DNA from: Pseudomonadales bacterium
Lineage (GTDB): Bacteria; Pseudomonadota; Gammaproteobacteria; Pseudomonadales; Pseudohongiellaceae
Direction of reading: 5' to 3'
Assembly (NCBI GenBank): GCA_024234325.1
Contig: JACKOJ010000001.1
Location: forward strand, 372,001-436,000
Length of the DNA stretch: 64,000 nucleotides
Both the position numbers and the translations under genes were made by a program. The notes under the pieces are model-generated. The model had not been told where the DNA came from, did no database searches, and saw only the letters and a program-made list of their open reading frames with translations. Positions 46,802 to 55,487 of this stretch are shown here, piece after piece. Positions within the stretch are counted from its first letter, which is position 1. The number at the start of each line of letters is the position of its first letter.

Positions 46802-48373
46802 ATGACCATGCCCCCGCTCTCACGCCGTTGCCAACTGTTCGCCACACTCATTCTCGCCACCCTGCTGAGCCAGTGCCAGAGCAGTGGCAATACCGATGCA
46901 GCAGCCCCGGCTGAACGGGGAGTCCGCGAATTGCAAACTGCCATGGCGGCGGGGGAACTGAGCGCGGTGGAACTGACGCAGTACTATCTCGACCGCATCG
47001 AGCGGCTCAATCCGCAACTGCGGGCTGTCATTGAAGTGAACCCGGATGCCCTGAACATTGCCGCCGAACTGGACGCGGAGCGCGCAAACGGCCAGGTGCG
47101 CTCCCCGTTGCACGGCATTCCGGTCATGCTGAAGGACAATATCGACACGGCCGACCGCATGCATACCACCGCCGGCAGTCTGGCACTGCTGGATGCCCCG
47201 ACACCGACGCAGGACGCCTTTCTTGCCGCACGCCTGCGGGATGCAGGTGCCATCCTGCTGGCGAAAACCAATATGAGCGAGTGGGCCAACTTTCGCTCCA
47301 CCAGCGCCTCCAGTGGCTGGTCGGCCCGCGGCGGACAGACCCGCAACCCCTATGACCTTTCACGCACGGCCTGCGGTTCCAGCAGCGGTTCCGCCGTGGC
47401 AGTGGCCGCAGACCTGACCGTGCTGGCGGTTGGCACCGAGACAGATGGCTCGATTATGTGCCCCTCCGGCCACAACAATATCGTGGGCCTGAAGCCGACA
47501 CTCGGCATGATTTCCCGCGGTGGCATCATTCCGATTGCGCACAGCCAGGACACGGCAGGCCCCATGGGCCGCAGTGTGGAAGACGTTGCCCTGATGCTGA
47601 ACGCGATGGTCAGCGAAGACCCGCAGGACGGTATCACAACCAATATGCGCACACGCACTCCGCTGGATTTCACCGCCTACCTGCGGGCAGACGCCCTGCG
47701 CGGGAAGCGTATCGGCGTTCAGCGCCAACTGTTTGAACGCGTCCCTGCTCTGGATGCCCTGATGGAGAAGCAACTGGACCTGCTGCGGGCAGCCGGTGCC
47801 GAAGTGGTGGATGTGCACATCAATTCGCGCCAGAGCATCGACGATGCCGAAACCACCGTTCTGTTATACGAGTTCAAGAATGACCTGAACAACTATCTCT
47901 ACGAGCGCGGGGGCGACATGCAGACCCTCGCCGACCTGATTGCCTTCAATGAAGCGCACGCGCAAGAGGAAATGCCCGACTTCGGGCAGGAACTGTTTGT
48001 GCAGGCGCAGCAAACCGAAGGGCTTGGAGAAAACGCCTACATGGCCGCGCTGGGGATGAGCAAGGCTTACAGCCAGACGACCGTTGACGGCCTGATGCGG
48101 GAATACAATCTGGATGCGATTGCCGCGCCGACGAATACCGTTGGCTGGCTGATCGACCCGACGGGAGACAAACCGGAAGTATTTATCGGCAGCGCCGGGC
48201 TGGCAGCAATGTCGGGCTATCCGAATATCACGGTGCCTGCCGGACAGATTGATGGCTTCCCCATCGGCATCTCTTTCATGGCGGGGGCATTCGCAGAACC
48301 CTCGCTCATCAGCATTGCCTATGCCTACGAGCAGCTCAGCCAGGCCCGCCGCGCCCCGTCACTGAGGGACTGA
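46802..48373 (+). CDS. Lipoprotein amidase (amidase signature family)
   Basis: 523 residues with a lipoprotein signal (LLSQC, Cys25). Amidase triad: Lys111 in PVMLKDNID, cis-Ser193 in CGSSSGSA and nucleophile Ser217 in GTETDGSI. The 24-residue spacing between the two serines is normal. Homologues cleave amides, peptides or aryl amides; as a lipoprotein it should act in the periplasm or on the surface. Three in-frame ATGs are possible; 46802 has AGGA at the right distance. Confidence 0.92.
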   Translation: MTMPPLSRRCQLFATLILATLLSQCQSSGNTDAAAPAERGVRELQTAMAAGELSAVELTQYYLDRIERLNPQLRAVIEVNPDALNIAAELDAERANGQVRSPLHGIPVMLKDNIDTADRMHTTAGSLALLDAPTPTQDAFLAARLRDAGAILLAKTNMSEWANFRSTSASSGWSARGGQTRNPYDLSRTACGSSSGSAVAVAADLTVLAVGTETDGSIMCPSGHNNIVGLKPTLGMISRGGIIPIAHSQDTAGPMGRSVEDVALMLNAMVSEDPQDGITTNMRTRTPLDFTAYLRADALRGKRIGVQRQLFERVPALDALMEKQLDLLRAAGAEVVDVHINSRQSIDDAETTVLLYEFKNDLNNYLYERGGDMQTLADLIAFNEAHAQEEMPDFGQELFVQAQQTEGLGENAYMAALGMSKAYSQTTVDGLMREYNLDAIAAPTNTVGWLIDPTGDKPEVFIGSAGLAAMSGYPNITVPAGQIDGFPIGISFMAGAFAEPSLISIAYAYEQLSQARRAPSLRD

Positions 48374-48401
48374 GGCGGGCCGGCATCTGCTTGGCAGGCT
48401 G

Positions 48402-49772
48402 TCAGTTGTAGACCACGTCGCGCACAATGGCCTGCATGTCGCGAATGCCCTGCTTGAAGGCATCCACGCGAATGCGCTCGTCGTTTCCGTGCACGCCGGT
48501 GGGTTCACCCTCCACGGTGATGATGGGGTCGAAACCGTAGCTGACAATGCCCTGGTCGCGGGTGAAATGACTGTCGGTGAAGCCGGTGCTCACTGACGGC
48601 AGCACACGGGAGTTCGGGTACAGCTCTCGCGTCACTCGCTCAATGGCGGAGAACAGGCGCGAGGTGGTATCCGACACCGCCGGGGTAAACGCCATGATCA
48701 CACTGACCTCAACCCCTGCCGGAGCCACCAGCTCCGTCAGCTCCTGAATGAACTGTTCGGCAGGCTTGTCGGGCAGAATGCGGCAATCCAGCTCCGCCCA
48801 GGCTTCCGGCGGCACCACATTGATCTTGTTAGAACCATTCATGCGCGTCATGGAACAGGTGTCCCGGGTCAGCGAATGCAGACCGGGGCTCTCCGCCTGC
48901 AGGCGCGTCAGAAAATCCGGGTCCTGAATGGCCAGCGGCATATTGGCAAAGGCCGGGCCCCACTCGTCATTGCGCCCCAGCGACAAGCCTTTGAAGTACA
49001 CGTCCACGGGCGCGATGATGCGCGGCGGGAAGGGATTGGCGCGCATCAGCGCCAGCGCATCCACAATACGGGTGACGGAGCTGGTCGTGCGGGGAGAAGA
49101 ACCGTGCCCCGGCACATCCACTGCCGTGAGGCGCAGCCATACCGGCACCTTCTGTGTCACCTCCACGCCGAAGACCACCTGGTCACTGCCGCGGGCCGCC
49201 GCACCTGAACCGCCCTCATTCAGCAGAAACCCTGCCCCCTCGAAAATCTCGGGATGATGCTCGATGAGCCAGCCGACACCGAACTCGCCCCCGGCTTCCT
49301 CATCCGCACTGGCAACAAACACCACATCACGATTCAGGGGACGTCCGGCACGGTGCAGACTCAGGAAGGCGGCCAGATGGGAAATGCCGGTGCCTTTCAT
49401 GTCGCGCGCGCCACGCCCGAGAATATAGCCATCGCGCAACTCGCCGGAGAGCGGATCGGTCGTCCAGTACTGCAGGTCCGCAGGCACCACATCGGTGTGC
49501 TGCAACAGGATCAGGGCAGGTTCGTCGCCCCCCTTCAGACGCGCCCAGATATTGCCCCGTCCCGGGGCACTCTCGGCAGACTCGTAGGGGATGCCTTCGG
49601 CCTCAAAAATCTTCGCGTAGAAATCCACGGCGCGGGATTCGTTGCCAGGCGGATTGATGGTGTCTACCCGGATGAACTCCTGCAGCCAGGTGACAGCTTC
49701 GTCTTCGATGGCTTGGGCGTTGATTTGACTGGAAAAACACAACAGACAGAGAACAATGGAAAAATAGCGCAT
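48402..49772 (-). CDS. Secreted M20-family metallopeptidase
   Basis: 456 residues. Signal peptide ends at INAQA. Zinc ligands and neighbours: LQHTDVVP (His and Asp), GRGARDMKGTG, SADEEAGGEFG with the catalytic Glu pair, and FTDSHFTRD near the end for the last His. The dimerisation domain lies in the middle (about 190-320). Usual activities are carboxypeptidase, aminoacylase or dipeptidase. The frame to 49880 is open, but only the start at 49772 gives a signal peptide. Confidence 0.92.
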   Translation of the reverse strand: MRYFSIVLCLLCFSSQINAQAIEDEAVTWLQEFIRVDTINPPGNESRAVDFYAKIFEAEGIPYESAESAPGRGNIWARLKGGDEPALILLQHTDVVPADLQYWTTDPLSGELRDGYILGRGARDMKGTGISHLAAFLSLHRAGRPLNRDVVFVASADEEAGGEFGVGWLIEHHPEIFEGAGFLLNEGGSGAAARGSDQVVFGVEVTQKVPVWLRLTAVDVPGHGSSPRTTSSVTRIVDALALMRANPFPPRIIAPVDVYFKGLSLGRNDEWGPAFANMPLAIQDPDFLTRLQAESPGLHSLTRDTCSMTRMNGSNKINVVPPEAWAELDCRILPDKPAEQFIQELTELVAPAGVEVSVIMAFTPAVSDTTSRLFSAIERVTRELYPNSRVLPSVSTGFTDSHFTRDQGIVSYGFDPIITVEGEPTGVHGNDERIRVDAFKQGIRDMQAIVRDVVYN

Positions 49773-49923
49773 AGGACTGCGGGCTCCTCGGCTCCAGAGA
49801 CAATGAGTGACTCCCCGAGAGTTTCCCATCAGGCTGACAATGTCAATATGGCAATGAGTTTCGCAGGCCCGTCGTGGCAAAAAAACAACTCCGCGAACGC
49901 GGAAAACCGTGCACCACTATTGC

Positions 49924-50847
49924 TCAGCGTTCCGTCAGCGCGGCCCGCTCCTGGGCAACACGGGTTTCGATGGCCGCCCTGCGATCGGCAATCATCTCCT
50001 GCCAGGGCTGTTGCTGCAGCAGCGGGTGGGGGCGCGTCTGGGTGCGCATCATATCGATGATGCCGTCAAACGGTTGCTCCGGATGCCCGGTCAGGTAGAT
50101 GTCCGGCTGCAGTTTTGCCAGATTGTCGAACCCCCGCATCGTGTCCTCGATCAGGGTCGGGAAGCGCGGGTTGTTGACCAGTTGCACGCCGTCGTTGGGA
50201 CCGTTGCAGCCGAAGATGGTCACGTTGAAAAACTTGCCGCCGTCGATGGTTCGGAGCGACCAGCTCGTGCAGCCCTGGGTATGTCCCGCGGCCAGAGTCG
50301 CCGTCAGCACCGTGCCACCCAGTTCTACCGTGTCACCATCGTGCAGCCGGCGATCCACCTTCACGGGCTCCCAGCCTTCAAAACCAAGCGGGGAGAGATC
50401 CTGCCCCGCCTCCATGGCATCGGCATCCCCCTCCATCACCAGCACCTGTGCGCCAGTGAGACGCTGCATGACGGCATGCCCCTGGATGTGATCAAAATGT
50501 GCGTGGCTGGCGAGGATGTAGCGGATGTCGCTCATCCTGAAACCCAGCGCCTCGATATTCTCGCGGATGAGGCTGCCCATCTCGGACACCCCGGTATCGA
50601 TCAGGATATGCCCCTCGGGAGTCACGATGAGATAGGAGGCAAGGTCTTTCGCCCCGACATAGTAGAGGTTGCCCAGAATGCGAAACCCTTCCACGGCCTC
50701 TGCACGGTGTTCGTGAAAATTCCGGCTCGCCGCCACCTTCTCTTCCATGCTCATGCGGTCATAACGCCCCGGTTGCGCCTGCGCAGCCGTACAGAGACTG
50801 ACCGCCATCAGCACGCTTATCCACACACCAGGCAATTCCCTTTTCAT
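49924..50847 (-). CDS. Subclass B3 metallo-beta-lactamase-fold protein
   Basis: 307 residues with a signal peptide ending at AAQAQ. Zinc ligands: His115, His117, Asp119 and His120 in SHAHFDHIQG, His189 in AGHTQGCTSW, His255 in TGHPEQP; no Cys ligand, which is the B3 arrangement. GHTQGCTSW is the B3 form of this motif. Real beta-lactamase activity is possible but not shown; many environmental B3 relatives have other duties. It is the last gene of a tight operon with two DLNGIW-type proteins, 15 bases after the nearer one. It looks intrinsic, not acquired. Confidence 0.87.
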   Translation of the reverse strand: MKRELPGVWISVLMAVSLCTAAQAQPGRYDRMSMEEKVAASRNFHEHRAEAVEGFRILGNLYYVGAKDLASYLIVTPEGHILIDTGVSEMGSLIRENIEALGFRMSDIRYILASHAHFDHIQGHAVMQRLTGAQVLVMEGDADAMEAGQDLSPLGFEGWEPVKVDRRLHDGDTVELGGTVLTATLAAGHTQGCTSWSLRTIDGGKFFNVTIFGCNGPNDGVQLVNNPRFPTLIEDTMRGFDNLAKLQPDIYLTGHPEQPFDGIIDMMRTQTRPHPLLQQQPWQEMIADRRAAIETRVAQERAALTER

Positions 50848-50862
50848 TCTGATTCCTCGTTC

Positions 50863-51657
50863 CTATTCCGCAGGCTTGCGGTAGCGCCCGTAGAGCAGCT
50901 CCTCAACAAACTCCACACATTTGAATTCCAGCATCATCGCATTGGGTTCGATGCGGCGATAGAGGGGCATCGCAATCTTCCACGGCTCGGTGTACACCTC
51001 CGGGTCCGTGATCGTCGCCTCATACTGAATATGGTTTGGCCCCATCGGCGTGTAGCGCTCTTCCACGACCATGCTGGCACTGTGCCAGTTGCCCGACTGA
51101 TCCAGCCAGGTGTCCGGCATCTGGCCGGTCACGGTGATCACCAGCGTGTCACCTTCCCAGTGTCCGATATTGTGTCCCATCCAGCTATCCACCTGCGACT
51201 TGAAGTCCGGTCGATCCATATACACGAGGCGGTCGGCACCCGCAAACTGATAGCTAATCAGTGTTGTATCCGGTGCCTGGAAAATCTGGAACGGGTAAGG
51301 AATATACGTGGCACGGGGCACCCCCGGCAGATAGCACTTCACCAGAGGATCCCGCGCCAGCCAGTCGGCCTGGTTTTCCAGTTTCTTTGCCAGCGCCTCG
51401 GGTTTGTAGGGAATATGATCGCCGACCACCACGCCCATGCCACCGGGAATCGCCGCGAGTGCACCCATGGCCACCAGAGGTCCCGGACGGGCTGCATGGG
51501 TCTCCAGATCCAGGTGCGCGGTCCCCAGTGCCTGCCAGATGCCGTTCAGATCCGGCTTGCCATCCGGCGTGCGCGCGAAATCGGCCTGCGCCAGCGCGGT
51601 GCCCGACAGCGTGCAGGACAAGGCAAGAAGACCCGTCGAAAGCAAACGTCTGATCAT
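50863..51657 (-). CDS. Secreted protein with DLNGIW motif (smaller paralogue)
   Basis: 264 residues with a signal peptide ending at ALAQA. The mature protein starts ADFARTPDGKPDLNGIWQALG, shows HWEGDTLVITVTG and ends with a FEFKCVEFVEELLYG-like helix. This group of secreted proteins is widespread in proteobacteria and acidobacteria, and their function is unknown. Strong ribosome site GGGAGGCG sets the start. It lies 10 bases after a larger paralogue and 15 before the B3-fold gene. Confidence 0.85.
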   Translation of the reverse strand: MIRRLLSTGLLALSCTLSGTALAQADFARTPDGKPDLNGIWQALGTAHLDLETHAARPGPLVAMGALAAIPGGMGVVVGDHIPYKPEALAKKLENQADWLARDPLVKCYLPGVPRATYIPYPFQIFQAPDTTLISYQFAGADRLVYMDRPDFKSQVDSWMGHNIGHWEGDTLVITVTGQMPDTWLDQSGNWHSASMVVEERYTPMGPNHIQYEATITDPEVYTEPWKIAMPLYRRIEPNAMMLEFKCVEFVEELLYGRYRKPAE

Positions 51658-51667
51658 GTGCGCCTCC

Positions 51668-52678
51668 CTATTGCGCCGGCGTGTCGTTGGGCGTGTTGTT
51701 GTAGGTGCCATCCTCGATGCGTTGCCCGCGCAGGATGTTCACCATGCCGTAGTTGCCTTCGTGACAGGCGTACTCATAGATCTCCTCGTTCATGCGGTGC
51801 ATCGGCACCTCCACCGTGAAGGGTGCCGCGAAGGCCTTGGGGTCGTTGACGGTAAACACGTAGTCCACACGGTCATCGGCAACACGCGTGAAACGCTCGA
51901 TCAGGTGCATGTCGGCAGAAATGCCGGTGCCGCGAAAACTCTGGGTCTTGTCGGTAAAATTGGTGGTCTCCACCACCAAGGTGTCGCCATCCCAGTAGCC
52001 GCGGGAATCCCCGGTCCACTGCGCAACATCAGTTGGCAGGTGGGGACGATTGTCCAGGGGCACAATGCGGGCCTCATGGATCATTTCGTTGAAAATAACG
52101 AAGTGGTCCCTGTTCTGGAACAACTGAACATTGTTGTTGTACATGCTGGGCATGAACGGGGGCACCGAGTTGAACCCCATCAGACAGCGCTCGGACAGGC
52201 CACGCTCTTCGGGGTTGTCCTTGCCAATGCCACCGACGGTGAAACGCACCGGCAACTCTCCCTCAATATCCGGCCCCAGGCCGCCAAACGCCACCGGCGC
52301 GCCGCGCACCCGTGCCGGCATGCGCCCGTTGGGAGGATCGATCAGCAGGGAGGTGCGGGTGTTCTCTTCCACCGGCAGGCCCTCAATCCAGAACTGGTTG
52401 TAGCCCCCTACTCCGCCCACGGTGGAGCGCCCGTCGGTGCGCTCGATTTCCTCCAGCGCGTCCGTCCGCATCGCCTCAATTTCATCCGCCGTCAGGAACT
52501 CGCGGTCCGCATATTTGGCAGGACGTTCCAGCGGAGTGTTCGAGCTGAAATTCCAGACGCCGCGCAGGTCCGGTTGGCCCCATTCATTGCGGGGAGCCAC
52601 ATAGGGTGCATCGGCAGCATGAGACAAGGAACCGTACGAGACGGTAGCAAGCAGGATGGCAGACGCCATGAGACGCAT
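51668..52678 (-). CDS. Secreted protein with DLRGVW motif (larger paralogue)
   Basis: 336 residues, signal peptide ending at SHAAD. Its mature start APRNEWGQPDLRGVWNFSS parallels DLNGIW in the downstream paralogue, and YWDGDTLVVETTNFTDKT matches HWEGDTLVIT there. CHEGNYGMVNILRGQR lies near the C-terminus. Ribosome site AGGTGAAG supports the start at 52678. First gene of the three-gene operon. No catalytic motif recognised. Confidence 0.86.
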   Translation of the reverse strand: MRLMASAILLATVSYGSLSHAADAPYVAPRNEWGQPDLRGVWNFSSNTPLERPAKYADREFLTADEIEAMRTDALEEIERTDGRSTVGGVGGYNQFWIEGLPVEENTRTSLLIDPPNGRMPARVRGAPVAFGGLGPDIEGELPVRFTVGGIGKDNPEERGLSERCLMGFNSVPPFMPSMYNNNVQLFQNRDHFVIFNEMIHEARIVPLDNRPHLPTDVAQWTGDSRGYWDGDTLVVETTNFTDKTQSFRGTGISADMHLIERFTRVADDRVDYVFTVNDPKAFAAPFTVEVPMHRMNEEIYEYACHEGNYGMVNILRGQRIEDGTYNNTPNDTPAQ

Positions 52679-52861
52679 CTTCACCTGTACCCCCTTCTGA
52701 GACACTATCAGACAGTTTGATTATTGATATTGTTGCCGTGAATCAAGATCCGCGAACGTCCTGTTGCAGCACGGAATGTCACGAGGGTAATGCAGGCTTC
52801 GGAATAAATTCAATCATTATCGGACAAAGCGGACGGCACACACCGCCATCCGTTGCCGCGT

Positions 52862-53407
52862 CTAACGGTGCCCAAGCAGGGCGAGGGAGAGTAACGCGAT
52901 GCCGGTGCCCAGCAGGACGCCAGCCATCACATCGGAGATGAAGTGCACCCGCAGCATGACGCGGGACGTACCGATCAGACTGGCCCAGCTAAAGGCCAGC
53001 GCACTGGCGGCGGGGAAAAAGACACTGATCAGGCACGCCACCATGAAGGCCGCCGTGGTGTGCCCAGAAGGAAAACTGAACTCATCGGACGGCTGCAGCA
53101 GCGGCGCCAGCGCCTGCACCACATGGAAAGGCCTGCGACGCTTGAAGGAATGCTTGAGCACCCAGTAGATCGGCAGCTCTATCGCGAAGCAGAGCAGGCC
53201 GCTCAGCAGAAAATGCAGCCCCTCTTCCGGATACAGCAGGGGCAGAATCACCGCGAGCGCCACATACAGGTAGCCATCTCCGGTAAACGACACCATCCGC
53301 ACAATCCGCTCCAGGCGGAAGTAGCGGTGCAGGCAATTGATACGCAGAAACAGGTCGGCATCGAGTGCGGCCAATCGGCGCACGGCCTGAAGGCTAAGAG
53401 AGATCAT
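52862..53407 (-). CDS. PAP2-family membrane phosphatase
   Basis: 181 residues, about five membrane segments. All three phosphatase motifs are present: KHSFKRRRPF (K-x6-RP), PSGHTTAAF, and SRVMLRVHFISD (SR-x5-H-x3-D). Homologues remove phosphate from undecaprenyl diphosphate, phosphatidate or phosphatidylglycerophosphate. Which lipid is used cannot be told. Single gene. Confidence 0.92.
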   Translation of the reverse strand: MISLSLQAVRRLAALDADLFLRINCLHRYFRLERIVRMVSFTGDGYLYVALAVILPLLYPEEGLHFLLSGLLCFAIELPIYWVLKHSFKRRRPFHVVQALAPLLQPSDEFSFPSGHTTAAFMVACLISVFFPAASALAFSWASLIGTSRVMLRVHFISDVMAGVLLGTGIALLSLALLGHR

Positions 53408-53550
53408 CGCAACACCTGTCAGCTCGTTCAGTCATGCGCACAGTCTGAGCGAGCAATACGACAGGACAGCGACAGGGGTGTGACCGTTTGATGACAGCCC
53501 TCAGGGGAGCAGGTAGACACCTGAACTGCAATCCCCAGGCAGGGGCGGAG

Positions 53551-55050
53551 TTACAACTGATCCAGCAGAGCTGGATCAATACGGCCTGTCTTTAACTGCT
53601 CCAGCACCTCTCCAAGCAGCCGACTCAACTCCGGCCGGTGTGAGGCCCCGACCAGACTTCTTATGACGGGTTCCGCCTCGGCAAGATTCCCCTGACGCAA
53701 CAGGATTTTCGCCACCTCCAGACGCATCCCCTGATGGGCAGGAAACACATCCCAGGCCTGGTCCAAAACGCTCAATGCCTCGTCATACTGCTGTCTGACG
53801 AGCAAAACCGTGGACAAATACCAGAGCGCGTTAAAACCACGAGCGTCCGCTGCTATGCCTTGACGGGCATAGTCTTCTGCTTGCTGCAGCAGTGCATCGG
53901 CAAGATCAGACCTCCCTGCTTCGACAGCATGCCGATAGCTGTCCAGCTCGATATGCGCAAGATTCCCGTATACCAGGGAGCTTGCAACACCACTCTCTGT
54001 AAGCTGATTGACCAGATCGGCAACGACGTCGGTGTTGGCAGCATCATGATTCAACATGACCGCCCGCAGGGATACCGCCTCTGCAAAGAAGTCCTCCTGG
54101 GGATTCAGATCGCTCAGATATTCGAGCGCCAGAGCTTCCTGCCCCCCGTCGAAAAGCAGATCAGCCAGAACATAGTTCTTCTCGGTATCATCGATTGCAC
54201 TTCTGCTGACCTTCGAATCCAGCGCTGGACGCGGCCAATTAATTACCGGAATCCGGCGCTGCTTCGCATAGGCATTCAGCACATCCTGAAAATCGGACAG
54301 ACTGGTTCCAAACACGTCCTCGAAGGCCGCCACTGGATCCTCTCCGCGATGGTAGCGTGTGAGATATTCACGATTCTTCAGACCGAGTTCGCGGTCATTT
54401 GCAAGCGCATGAATCTGGAGATAATGCGTCATCAGCCATGCTGTCGCCGAGAACCGCACCTCCTGCTCGGTAGAAAAATCACCTCGTCGGCTATTCTGGA
54501 GCAAGGTGTCCAGCCGCAGCGGATCATAGTAATCCAGCACTTCGGCAATTGGTGGACGCCCGCCGAGGACGATGGTTTCCTTGTCCACTTTCGCCGCACC
54601 GAACACATAGGCAATCCCCTCAAGATACCAGCGGGGGTAGGTAAAGCCGGACGAATGCTCAAAGGTCAGGTGATGGGTGTACTCGTGAAAGAGAATTTCC
54701 TGCGCCGACGTCGTTTCACGTCGACCACCCCCCATCACCATTCTGGGGCCATCATTGGTATTGGTATAGAAACCGGCGACATTGCGGTCCTGCGCGATGC
54801 GTTTGAAGTCTCGATTGCTGGCGAAACTTACAATGGCCAGATTCTGGTTTTCGGTACTGGCTGCAGGCAGCCCCAACTGAACCATCGCAATCGTTCTGAA
54901 CGCCTCCAGATCCTCGATCATCTCAACGATGCGCGACTCTGATTGATCCGAATAGACCGTGAAGTTCGGAGATTGATATTTCGCCCAGTCGGCCGCGTGC
55001 GCAGAGATTGAAAGACCAACAGTCAGGACCAGCAACACGCTTTTCTTCAC
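53551..55050 (-). CDS. Secreted HExxH metallopeptidase-like protein with helical-repeat tail
   Basis: 499 residues. Start is GTG at 55050: AAGGAG lies six bases upstream and a signal peptide follows directly (ending at AHAAD). The peptidase-like part (about 20-290) has HEYTHHL with a downstream WYLEGIAYVFG whose Glu can be the third zinc ligand, the gluzincin layout. Residues about 300-490 are helical repeats of TPR type (ALWYLSTVLLVRQQYDEALSVLDQAWDVFP). The whole resembles the DUF1570-type group. Activity is not shown. Confidence 0.85.
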   Translation of the reverse strand: MKKSVLLVLTVGLSISAHAADWAKYQSPNFTVYSDQSESRIVEMIEDLEAFRTIAMVQLGLPAASTENQNLAIVSFASNRDFKRIAQDRNVAGFYTNTNDGPRMVMGGGRRETTSAQEILFHEYTHHLTFEHSSGFTYPRWYLEGIAYVFGAAKVDKETIVLGGRPPIAEVLDYYDPLRLDTLLQNSRRGDFSTEQEVRFSATAWLMTHYLQIHALANDRELGLKNREYLTRYHRGEDPVAAFEDVFGTSLSDFQDVLNAYAKQRRIPVINWPRPALDSKVSRSAIDDTEKNYVLADLLFDGGQEALALEYLSDLNPQEDFFAEAVSLRAVMLNHDAANTDVVADLVNQLTESGVASSLVYGNLAHIELDSYRHAVEAGRSDLADALLQQAEDYARQGIAADARGFNALWYLSTVLLVRQQYDEALSVLDQAWDVFPAHQGMRLEVAKILLRQGNLAEAEPVIRSLVGASHRPELSRLLGEVLEQLKTGRIDPALLDQL

Positions 55051-55253
55051 AAGAGTCTCCTTTCCAGTTTGAGGCGAGTCCGCGCCAGCAGACCTGATCA
55101 ACACCCAATCAGATTGACGGGAGCATAGTAATCCAACTTTCAGCACAAAGGATATGGAAGAAACGCAGACAAGAAGAGACGGACAGCCCTATACAGGTCA
55201 CCGACTATATTGCATCTGGAAGGAAAGAAAATGAGAGAACAGGTCAGGAAGAG

Positions 55254-55331
<78 letters not shown>

Positions 55332-55360
55332 ACAAGAACGTCATATCGTTCAGGGCGCGC

Positions 55361-55389
55361 ATACTACCAATCCTTCCGGGTTTGAGCAA
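55361..55389 (-). promoter_or_regulatory. tRNA-Thr promoter with GC-rich discriminator
   Basis: On the minus strand TTGCTC, 17 bases, then TAGTAT. Right after the -10 comes GCGCGCCC, a discriminator typical of stable-RNA promoters that are shut down by ppGpp. The tRNA begins 29 bases beyond the -10. Confidence 0.7.
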
Positions 55390-55487
55390 CGATTTTTTGC
55401 CCCCCTTCAGATTGATCGCTCTGGCGATATGCGCTAGCTTAGCAGGGAGCTTTTTCCTCTATCCATGAAAGCAGGCGTAACGCAGCA

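Noticed and set aside
49924..50847. Acquired carbapenem-resistance gene
   Set aside because: No insertion sequence, integron or change in composition; it sits in a chromosomal operon with unrelated proteins.
49909..51819. 636-codon plus-strand frame
   Set aside because: Antisense to the B3-fold gene and its neighbour; no start signal or domain.
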